Shown here in pieces: positions 54,900-64,000 of a DNA stretch of 64,000 bases. This DNA is from Anaerocolumna sedimenticola (lineage in GTDB: Bacteria; Bacillota; Clostridia; Lachnospirales; Lachnospiraceae). Where the stretch lies: positions 556,001-620,000 of the forward strand of contig NZ_CP048000.1 of NCBI RefSeq assembly GCF_009931695.1, written 5' to 3'. Under the pieces are notes generated by a model. The model was not told the DNA's origin, did not search any database, and saw only the letters and a program-made list of their open reading frames with translations. The stretch's first letter is position 1. Every line of letters begins with the position of its first letter. The translations under genes and the position numbers were made by a program.

Positions 54900-55535
54900 T
54901 TACCAGGTAAAATCAGGGAACTTAATTTTTAAGTACTCTTTAATCAGTTTTACGCAATTATCAATTCCTACACGTTCACTATTTAAAGTCAGGTCATAAT
55001 TTACCGGATTCGTCCAATAATTGCCTCCGGTGTAATGTTCATAATAAGCTGCTCTGTATTGATCTGTTTTCGTAATGGACGTATGCGCTGTTTCTTCATT
55101 TACATTCATTTTGCTCATAACTTTTTTCACACAGAATTCCCTGGATGCCTCAATATAAATACTGATTACATTGGTATATTCTTTGAGAATCCAGTCAGCG
55201 CATTTGCCTACGATAACACAGGATTCCGAACTGGCCAGATTTAAAATAATCTGTTTCTGAAATTCAAATAATCTTTCATCCGATATAAAATCCACATCTA
55301 CCGGATTAGGCTTCAAGGATCTGGGCAGCCCCCGCAGCAGTCCCGAAAACTTTTTACCCCGGATTTTTTCATTTACTTCGTTAAATAAATCTTCATCCAA
55401 CCCGCTAAGCTGTGATGCGAGTGTTAAAATTCTGTTTTCATAGCAGGCAATACCTAATTCCTCTGCCAATTTGGAAGCAATCTCTTTTCCGCCGCTTCCA
55501 AAACCTCTGGCTACTGTTATTACGTAATTATCCAT
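54900..55535 (-). CDS. Cytidylate-kinase-like family protein
   Basis: A 211-residue P-loop protein of the cytidylate kinase-like (Cmk-2) group. The start VITVARGFGSGGKEIASKLAEEL is the family's characteristic P-loop variant, ACYENRIL follows, and CVIVGKCADWILKEY is the second region. Members are found beside transporters and metabolic enzymes in clostridia, but their function is unknown, and they probably do not replace Cmk. AGAGG precedes the start. It lies between the aminotransferase and the dehydrogenase, spaced 17 and 55 bp. Confidence 0.8.
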   Translation of the reverse strand: MDNYVITVARGFGSGGKEIASKLAEELGIACYENRILTLASQLSGLDEDLFNEVNEKIRGKKFSGLLRGLPRSLKPNPVDVDFISDERLFEFQKQIILNLASSESCVIVGKCADWILKEYTNVISIYIEASREFCVKKVMSKMNVNEETAHTSITKTDQYRAAYYEHYTGGNYWTNPVNYDLTLNSERVGIDNCVKLIKEYLKIKFPDFTW

Positions 55536-55552
55536 ATATAACCTCTCATTCT

Positions 55553-56767
55553 TTAAATAAGGCTTTCCAAGGTTTCCTTAATAATTTCATATGCTTTATC
55601 ACAGTCATCCTCTGTCAGTATCAAAGGCGGAACCATACGGATCGTGTGTGCTCCGATTGAGGTTATAAGCAGCTTACGGTCAAAACATCCATGTTTCACA
55701 TCAATTCCTTTAATTTGATCATCGAATTCCACGCCGACTAAAAGTCCCTGGCCCCTAACTTCTTTTACATGTGGTAAGTTTTTTAATTTATCCATAAAAT
55801 AATTACCTAATTTTTTTGCATTACCTGCAAGGTCCCTATCTAAAAGCTCCGTAATCTGTGCTAAGGAAGCTGCACAGGATACCGGATGTCCGCCGTATGT
55901 AGTACCATGGGAGCCCGGTGTAAATACCTTAGCTACCTCTTTTCTTGCACAGATAGCTCCGATTGGCATTCCTCCGCCCATCGCCTTAGCCATGGATACA
56001 ATATCCGGTTTTATTCCATAATTCATATAGGACATTACCGCACCGGTTCTGCCCCAGCCGGTCTGTACCTCATCTAATAATAACAATAATCCTTTATCAT
56101 CACACAGTTTTCGCAGGCCTGTCATAAATTCAAAAGTTGCCGGAATAACACCGCCTTCTCCCTGTACCGGTTCCACCATAATTGCAATGGTATTTTCCGT
56201 AACCGCATCCTCAAAGGAACATAAATCATTAAAATCCGCATAGACAAACCCCGGTGTCATACCACCAAATCCAATCTGGCAGGCATTCATGGGCTGTCCC
56301 GTAGCACTCATGGAGCCAAAGGTTCTTCCGTGAAAGGACATTTTAGCAGTGATAATCTGGTATTTTTCAGGACTATAGTGATCAACTCCGTATTTTCTGG
56401 CCATTTTTATCATTGCTTCATTTGCCTCGGTACCGGAATTTTGAAAAAATATTTTATCCATCCGGGTGGCCGTACAGATTTTCTCTGCTAATAATACCTG
56501 AGGTATGGTATAGGGATAATTAAAGGTATGAATGATATCCATAACCTGATCTTTTACAGCTGCAACTACCTTTTCATTGCAGTTTCCGGCACTGTTTACA
56601 GCAATACCTGCATAGAAATCCAGATATCCCGTACCTGTTTCATCATATATGTACATGTCCTTTGCAGACTCCGCTACAAAGTCAAATCTTTCATAAGTCT
56701 CGATTATATATTTTTTAGCCTTTGCTTTTAGCTCCTCTTTCGTTAATCCTGTATCCTTTAATTTCAT
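55553..56767 (-). CDS. Class III PLP-dependent aminotransferase
   Basis: A 404-residue fold-type I aminotransferase of the ornithine/GABA (omega-amino acid) class. Landmarks are FYAGIAVNSAGNCN, FFQNSGTEANEAMIKMARKYG, YQIITAKMSFHGRTFGSMSATGQ, LLLLLDEVQTGWGRTG and the PLP lysine in VSMAKAMGGGMPIGAI. It transfers a terminal amino group to a keto acid, producing a semialdehyde. It is encoded between an importer and an iron alcohol dehydrogenase, so a combined uptake, transamination and reduction path is plausible. Confidence 0.88.
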   Translation of the reverse strand: MKLKDTGLTKEELKAKAKKYIIETYERFDFVAESAKDMYIYDETGTGYLDFYAGIAVNSAGNCNEKVVAAVKDQVMDIIHTFNYPYTIPQVLLAEKICTATRMDKIFFQNSGTEANEAMIKMARKYGVDHYSPEKYQIITAKMSFHGRTFGSMSATGQPMNACQIGFGGMTPGFVYADFNDLCSFEDAVTENTIAIMVEPVQGEGGVIPATFEFMTGLRKLCDDKGLLLLLDEVQTGWGRTGAVMSYMNYGIKPDIVSMAKAMGGGMPIGAICARKEVAKVFTPGSHGTTYGGHPVSCAASLAQITELLDRDLAGNAKKLGNYFMDKLKNLPHVKEVRGQGLLVGVEFDDQIKGIDVKHGCFDRKLLITSIGAHTIRMVPPLILTEDDCDKAYEIIKETLESLI

Positions 56768-56788
56768 TTCATATGCCTTCTTTCAATT

Positions 56789-57340
56789 TTATTTAAATGA
56801 AAATATGGATGTCAACCTTACCATATCTGTTCCTTCATTGCAATACCAGTGTTCAATATCAGAATCAAACCGAAATGCGTCACCCGGGTGAATTACATAT
56901 TTCTTATCCCGTACTTTTAAAGTTAAAGTTCCTGTTGCAACGGTAATATACTCCACTGTATTTTCTCCATGTGACCCACTGTAGTAGGTACCATTCCGGT
57001 AAATATCCATTCCGTAAATCTCAAAAGGTTTATCCTTTTCATATGGAAAGTAGGTAAAAATACTGTATTGTCCTTCCACCTCTTTGGTAGGTACTATTTC
57101 ATCCTTTGATATGTAATAAGTCTCCTGCATGGGAGTTTCAATCAGTTCCGTCAGTTCAACCCTAAGTCCGCTTACAATCTTGCCCAGGCACCCGATGGAA
57201 GGGTTTGCCTCACCACGCTCTATCTGTGCCAGCATACTTTTACTTACTCCTGTTTGTTCTGCCGTTTCTTCCAAGCTCAGGTTTTTTGCAATTCGTATTT
57301 TTTTTAAATTAATTGCTATATTTTTATTGATGTAATCCAA
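56789..57340 (-). CDS. XRE family regulator with C-terminal cupin domain
   Basis: A 183-residue protein: an N-terminal XRE helix-turn-helix (AINLKKIRIAKNLSLEETAEQTGVSKSMLAQIERGEANPS) and a C-terminal cupin (SHGENTVEYITVATGTLTLKVRDKKYVIHPGDAFRFDSDIEHWYCN). This is the PuuR-like layout. Such proteins often regulate amino acid or polyamine catabolism through a ligand in the cupin. The start is TTG 57340 with AAGGAGAG upstream. It lies between the importer ATPase and the aminotransferase, and probably regulates the cluster. Confidence 0.87.
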   Translation of the reverse strand: MDYINKNIAINLKKIRIAKNLSLEETAEQTGVSKSMLAQIERGEANPSIGCLGKIVSGLRVELTELIETPMQETYYISKDEIVPTKEVEGQYSIFTYFPYEKDKPFEIYGMDIYRNGTYYSGSHGENTVEYITVATGTLTLKVRDKKYVIHPGDAFRFDSDIEHWYCNEGTDMVRLTSIFSFK

Positions 57341-57372
57341 TCTATTCTCTCCTTATCTGAAACTGTGTTTTC

Positions 57373-58107
57373 TCAACCATTCATAAACCGGGTCAAGAAT
57401 TCTTTTGTCCTTGGATTATTCGGTGCCGTAAACAATTTCTCAGGTACGTCACACTCTGCGATTACCCCCTGATCCATAAATATTGTTCTGGTAGATACAT
57501 CCCTTGCGAAAGCCATTTCATGGGTTACGATAATCATGGTTAATCCATCACTAGCAAGTTCCTTAATTACATTTAAAACTTCTCCTACCATTTCCGGGTC
57601 CAGTGCACTGGTTGGTTCATCAAAAAGAAGTACTTCCGGTTCCATGGTCAAAGCTCTTGCAATAGCAACTCTTTGTTTCTGCCCACCGGACAACTGGGCC
57701 GGTTTTGCATTAATATATGCTGCCATACCTACCTTTTTTAAATATTTAATAGAAATGGCATGTGACTGTTCTTTATTTTTTTTCAAAACCTTTCTGCATC
57801 CTGCCATGCAGTTCTCAAGCACTGTCATATTATTAAATAAATTAAATGACTGAAATACCATTCCTACTTTTGAACGGTAATCATTAATTTTCTTTTGGGA
57901 GCCTCCGATTTCAGTATCCCCAAAGAGTATTTTCCCGCTGCTTTTGGTTTCCAGGAGATTTAAACATCGAAGCAGTGTTGATTTACCAGAACCTGAAGAC
58001 CCTATAATACATACGACTTCCCCTTTTTCAATATTAAAATCGATATCCTTTAAAACTTCATGGGTACCAAAGGTTTTACTTAAATGTTCTACATCAATAA
58101 TTGCCAT
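57373..58107 (-). CDS. Amino-acid ABC transporter ATP-binding protein
   Basis: A 244-residue ATPase with Walker [14 protein letters not shown]-loop [15 protein letters not shown], signature [15 protein letters not shown], Walker [16 protein letters not shown] and switch [10 protein letters not shown]. It belongs to the polar amino acid family, together with the permease 11 bp upstream and the SBP gene. It is the third gene of this second importer. Confidence 0.9.
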   Translation of the reverse strand: MAIIDVEHLSKTFGTHEVLKDIDFNIEKGEVVCIIGSSGSGKSTLLRCLNLLETKSSGKILFGDTEIGGSQKKINDYRSKVGMVFQSFNLFNNMTVLENCMAGCRKVLKKNKEQSHAISIKYLKKVGMAAYINAKPAQLSGGQKQRVAIARALTMEPEVLLFDEPTSALDPEMVGEVLNVIKELASDGLTMIIVTHEMAFARDVSTRTIFMDQGVIAECDVPEKLFTAPNNPRTKEFLTRFMNG

Positions 58108-58118
58108 CGCTTTTCCTC

Positions 58119-58859
58119 CTAGTCCGTTAAATATTCTGTTGCTAATTCATAATCTTTCTTGTCTTCCAACTTCCTTTCAAGCAGGGTTAATAATTTAGTA
58201 AATATTGCACACAGAACAAAGTAAATTGCACCTGTAATCAGGAACGCTTCAAAATAACGATAATAGGTGTTTGCTGCCGTTTTGGTAGCAAAATAGAGTT
58301 CTGCTATCCCGATAACGTTCAGTACGGAAGTCATTTTTAAATTAGTAATGAACAGATTGCCCATCTCAGGAATAATATTACGGAACGCCTGGGGTAATAC
58401 AACCGAAAACATAATGGTAAAATGAGACATACCCAGAGCCTTTCCCCCTTCAAACTGTCCGTTGTCAATGGATATAATTCCGCCTCGCACCGTTTCAGCC
58501 ATATACGCTCCCGTATTTAGTAAAATTACTAAAACAGCTGCACTAAAAGATGAAATATCTACACCATATTGTTTCAGTCCGTAGTAAATAACCATCGCCT
58601 GGACCATCATGGGAGTTCCTCTGAAGATATGTATAAAAATGCTGCTGATTGTTTTTATTACCTTATAATATATTCTTTTGAACCTTCCATCCTCTGGATG
58701 AACCGGTGTTGATTGAATGATACCAAGCAGGAAACCTAATAAAAACCCAAATAAAGTTCCAAGTATGGAGGTTTCTAAAGTTATTACGGTCCCTTTCCAG
58801 AAATATACGCCGTATTTCTGTAATAAAAATAAAATCCATTCAAAAATATTCTTTTCCAT
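58119..58859 (-). CDS. Amino-acid ABC transporter permease
   Basis: About 246 residues, five to six helices. The permease EAA loop is [35 protein letters not shown]. The start at 58859 is preferred because AAGGAG lies 7 bp upstream, while two earlier in-frame ATGs have poorer spacing. It pairs with the ATPase and the SBP, whose stop lies about 340 bp upstream and is followed by two hairpins. Confidence 0.87.
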   Translation of the reverse strand: MEKNIFEWILFLLQKYGVYFWKGTVITLETSILGTLFGFLLGFLLGIIQSTPVHPEDGRFKRIYYKVIKTISSIFIHIFRGTPMMVQAMVIYYGLKQYGVDISSFSAAVLVILLNTGAYMAETVRGGIISIDNGQFEGGKALGMSHFTIMFSVVLPQAFRNIIPEMGNLFITNLKMTSVLNVIGIAELYFATKTAANTYYRYFEAFLITGAIYFVLCAIFTKLLTLLERKLEDKKDYELATEYLTD

Positions 58860-59091
58860 ACTCATTCTCCTTAACAAAAACCACCGGTATTTTCAGCGGT
58901 TTATTTTTATAAATCAATACATTTTTTTAATTCCCTTATCCACATGCTTACTGGAATCAATTCATATACTTTCAGAATCTGTCACAATTCTCCAAATAGT
59001 ACAAAGATTCTTGCCAGACTCTGGCGCTGACTGCTGTCACTTCAGTGATAATCTTCCTTTTACGCACCATGTGCATCCTGCCCGGAGGACT

Positions 59092-59131
59092 TTTATTTAA
59101 TAGGGAAGTTCGGAACTTCCTATTAAATAAA
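59092..59131. repeat. Long palindrome between SBP and permease genes
   Basis: TTTATTTAATAGGGAAGTTC pairs with GAACTTCCTATTAAATAAA across the centre, with one extra G as a bulge. It is a 19-bp stem. Its GGGAAGTT...AACTTCC core resembles the palindromic cassette repeat at 93-108. Confidence 0.6.
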
Positions 59132-59168
59132 AAGGAGGCGCATAGGAACTGTTACGCTCCTATGCGCC
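59130..59168. terminator. Terminator of the SBP gene
   Basis: GGCGCATAGGA (59137-59147) and TCCTATGCGCC (59158-59168) form an 11-bp perfect stem. On the minus strand it is followed by TCCTTTTTATTT and lies 32 bp after the SBP stop. With the palindrome beyond it, the SBP transcript may largely end here, giving more SBP than permease. Confidence 0.8.
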
Positions 59169-59199
59169 ATAATATTTTTTATTATTTATTTTAAAATCA

Positions 59200-60135
59200 T
59201 CAATTATTGCTTAATGGCTGTAAAGTTGCAGCAAGATCCATTAATGCGTTCATACTCTGCTCATTCCAACCGATAGCATCCAAAGCGTCATCCAGCTTTT
59301 TCTGTAATTCGGTATCTCCCTCTTTTACTGCGATACATACATTTAATGACTGACCTTCCGGTACGGTAAAACCATTCGCTTCATCAAATTTAATATAGAT
59401 TAGATCCGGATTGGACATCGTTGCTGACATCGCTGTAGGTTCATCAAGAACTGCGCAGTCCGCAGTACCTGTAGAAACAGCCATTACTACCTCAGATGTT
59501 GTTTCATAATAAGTTAATTGTTTTACATCCGGTATTTGCGGAACATATTGTTCCCATATTGTTCCGATTTGGGTTGTTGAGGAAGCTCCCTTAAAGTCGG
59601 ATAAAGTCTTGGCATTTGCATAAGGACCGTCTTTTTTTACGATAATAACATTATTTCTAATATAGTAAGGATCCGTAAAATCAACACTTTGCTCTCTCTC
59701 TTTTGTATAACCCATACCTGCTATAATTGCATCGTAATCACCGGAATTCATTCCTAATACAATACTTGACCAATCCACTTTATGTATTTCCAACTCCATT
59801 CCCATCTGATCTGCAAGTTTCTTAGCCAGCAGAACATCGTAACCATATGCATAATCACTGGTACCGAAGATTGGTACTGCTTTATCTCCATTAGATATAT
59901 TCTGTTCTGACTGTGTCCAGTTAAAAGGTGCATACGCACATTCCATTCCAACTCTTAAAACCTGCTTTTCACCACTTTCTGTATCACCATTTTGTGCAGC
60001 TTTACTTTTCGTATCATTACTTGAAGTTACATCTGTTGTATCCGTACTTGCAGTATTTGTTTTAGTTCCGCATCCTGTTAATAGTGAAAACATTATTGTT
60101 AAACATAACATTAAGCTAATCATTTTACGTCTCAT
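59200..60135 (-). CDS. Amino-acid ABC transporter substrate-binding lipoprotein
   Basis: A 311-residue family 3 solute-binding protein. The lipoprotein signal ends at LLTGC (Cys near residue 22), followed by a long Ser/Thr/Asp linker. LRVGMECAYAPFNWTQ is the N-terminal binding motif, and ADQMGMELEIHKVDWSSIVLGMNSGDYDAIIAGMGYTKEREQSVDFTDPYY is the lobe region. Such long linkers are common in Lachnospiraceae. Ligand unknown, but the downstream aminotransferase points to an amino acid or omega-amino compound. AGGAGG precedes ATG 60135. Confidence 0.88.
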   Translation of the reverse strand: MRRKMISLMLCLTIMFSLLTGCGTKTNTASTDTTDVTSSNDTKSKAAQNGDTESGEKQVLRVGMECAYAPFNWTQSEQNISNGDKAVPIFGTSDYAYGYDVLLAKKLADQMGMELEIHKVDWSSIVLGMNSGDYDAIIAGMGYTKEREQSVDFTDPYYIRNNVIIVKKDGPYANAKTLSDFKGASSTTQIGTIWEQYVPQIPDVKQLTYYETTSEVVMAVSTGTADCAVLDEPTAMSATMSNPDLIYIKFDEANGFTVPEGQSLNVCIAVKEGDTELQKKLDDALDAIGWNEQSMNALMDLAATLQPLSNN

Positions 60136-60216
60136 AATATGACCTCCTCAAAGTATTTTATTGTGATTTTTTGAGGACTTATTCTGCAGCATAAGCCTCC
60201 CTTACTGAGCTCCGGT

Positions 60217-60310
60217 AGCTGGAAGAAACCTGCGCCAGTTTCTTCGGTTCGCGTGCGCGTTCGAATTATTGCAAGCAACTTTCTAATTCTCACTTTGCTT
60301 TCGCGGAAAT
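60217..60310 (+). repeat. Dispersed structured repeat, copy 4
   Basis: The copy lies inside the 5' leader of the SBP gene. The tip of the first hairpin differs (GGAAGAAA-CTG-CGC-CAG-TTTCTTC), but the pairing is kept by changes on both sides. The rest matches copy 1, except that CAAGCAAGC is shortened. A hairpin follows directly. Confidence 0.8.
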
Positions 60311-60346
60311 CAAAAAAGGTGTTGGTTTTACCCAACACCTTTGTTA
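60311..60346 (-). terminator. Terminator-like hairpin in the leader of the SBP gene
   Basis: AAAGGTGTTGG and CCAACACCTTT form an 11-bp perfect stem followed by six T on the minus strand. It starts about 6 nt from the predicted transcript start and stands before the gene, not after one, so it could act as an attenuator. Confidence 0.7.
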
Positions 60347-60357
60347 ATGTTATGAAC

Positions 60358-60386
60358 ATTATAATCATCTGCTATTTGTTTGTCAA
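60358..60386 (-). promoter_or_regulatory. Consensus promoter of the second amino-acid importer cluster
   Basis: On the minus strand TTGACA (60386-60381) and TATAAT (60363-60358) are exactly 17 bp apart, a full consensus match. The predicted transcript starts near 60351 and has a leader of about 215 nt that includes the hairpin and repeat copy 4. Confidence 0.85.
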
Positions 60387-60842
60387 TATACATATAAACA
60401 ATATTTTGCACAAATTATTTCATTGAATCAGGCTTTTTCTATGATAATTCGTATATTTGTATCAATATATTGTACAATATTGTTTATATATTGTTCATAA
60501 TGTACTCACTAAATTACTGATGGTCAGCGCTTAGTCGTTCCGGTAGTTTATGTATTTCAGTAATGCTGATCATCCTCCTGTAGAAATTTATTAAATATTC
60601 CATGCTGACTTCCCATGTTTAAGCCACATGATAAAAGGATATATGCTGTTTTTTTGATAATAAAATATTTTAAATCAAATATAAATTATCCTTGGGAGAT
60701 TTTTATATATTTATTACTTTATACACATAATTTATTAATTTGATAAACCATAATATTATATCATTACTGTTGTTCCTCATATTATACACTAAGTAAGTCA
60801 TTATCAAGAGGAATACATGATAGTAAACATTTACTTTCCCGG
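60387..60842. other. AT-rich intergenic region, no gene seen
   Basis: About 456 bp of strongly AT-rich sequence with several short ACAATATTG-like dyads near 60470-60490. No coding potential is recognised. The dyads may be regulator sites for the promoter at 60358-60386. Confidence 0.4.
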
Positions 60843-60927
60843 AACCGGAAGAAACACGCTTTGCGAGTTCTCCGGTGCGCGTTCTTGCAAGCAAGCTTGC
60901 TAATTCTCACTTTGCTTTCGCGGAAAT
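60843..60927 (+). repeat. Dispersed structured repeat, copy 5
   Basis: This shortened copy lacks part of the GC-rich middle (GAGTTCTCCGGTGCGCG runs directly into TTGCAAGCAAGCTTGC). The right end TAATTCTCACTTTGC and CGGAAAT is exact. It abuts the terminator of the rRNA operon. Confidence 0.8.
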
Positions 60928-60959
60928 TAAAAAAGTTACCTGGTTTCAGGTAACTTTTC
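60928..60959 (-). terminator. rRNA operon terminator
   Basis: AAAAGTTACCTG and CAGGTAACTTTT form a 12-bp perfect stem with a GTTT/AAAC loop, followed by T-rich sequence on the minus strand. It lies about 96 bp after the 23S 3' end. No 5S gene lies between. Confidence 0.8.
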
Positions 60960-61055
60960 GTTTTCATTTTATATCTTCAAAACTACACATTATCCATCTA
61001 TATTTAACCAATAACCTTTTAAGTGATTATAACCACTTAGGAAGTTTCCTTCTTT

Positions 61056-63955
<2,900 letters not shown>

Positions 63956-64000
63956 ATTTACGTCTCTGCCTAGCGTGACAGATCGTTGGTCTTTGGTTTA
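63956..64000 (-). other. Start of the 16S-23S spacer
   Basis: The last 45 bases lie upstream of the 23S 5' end on its strand and should belong to the rRNA internal spacer. No tRNA is visible in this short piece. Confidence 0.6.

Noticed and set aside
60132..60368. Protein frames of 60-80 codons in the dispersed repeat copies
   Set aside because: They read through hairpins and terminators, share sequence only because the repeat is conserved, and lack ribosome binding sites.

Overview
The window looks like a low-GC Gram-positive anaerobe of the Bacillota, most likely a Lachnospiraceae / Clostridium cluster XIVa relative. The reasons are the AT-rich background, strong AGGAGG-type ribosome binding sites, a Csp-like subtilase, an LplABC-type sugar importer beside glycosidases, and the 23S rRNA. 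This placement is inferred, not proven.

Layout. (1) 1-12.4 kb is an accessory island of about twenty short, independent, plus-strand genes (GNAT acetyltransferases, VOC proteins, NUDIX and HD hydrolases, a deaminase, methyltransferases, a DUF5131 protein). In its first 3 kb, six copies of a 13-bp core (AACTTCCCATTAT) lie just after each stop and 58-85 bp before the next start, a gene-cassette-like layout without a visible integrase. (2) 12.5-18.6 kb is a more GC-rich minus-strand block of two ABC exporter systems, a KTR zinc-ribbon protein and a PadR-DUF1048-DrrAB-type operon, probably acquired. (3) 18.6-30.3 kb mixes a soluble aldose dehydrogenase, a DUF1648 protein, an SGNH hydrolase, an IS1595-like element carrying a trypsin-like protease (inserted in a dead ABC ATPase gene), tRNA-Gln, a PD40 protein, a thioesterase, a subtilase, a broken MFS gene and a GDPD. 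(4) 30.5-33.5 kb is an amino-acid ABC importer whose SBP and ATPase genes share a pseudoknot-forming leader. (5) 33.6-52.4 kb is a glycan-use locus (GH172, GH105, AraC, GH38, an alpha/alpha-toroid protein, a PHP metallohydrolase, LplABC importer) interrupted by a plus-strand MerR plus twin MutS-like ATPase operon. (6) 52.9-53.4 kb is a group II intron remnant next to an exact 381-bp copy of the 3' end of the second MutS-like gene. (7) 53.7-60.1 kb is an amino-acid importer with an aminotransferase, an iron alcohol dehydrogenase, a cytidylate-kinase-like protein and an XRE-cupin regulator. (8) 61.06-63.96 kb is a complete 23S rRNA gene on the minus strand, with no 5S after it.

Two cross-cutting signals matter. 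A roughly 90-100-bp structured repeat occurs five times, always in one orientation and always abutting a different intrinsic-terminator hairpin. And nine frame breaks in six otherwise whole-looking genes or pseudogenes, plus one in a truly deleted gene, are each explained by one missing base in a short homopolymer. That suggests base-calling errors rather than real gene loss for most of them.
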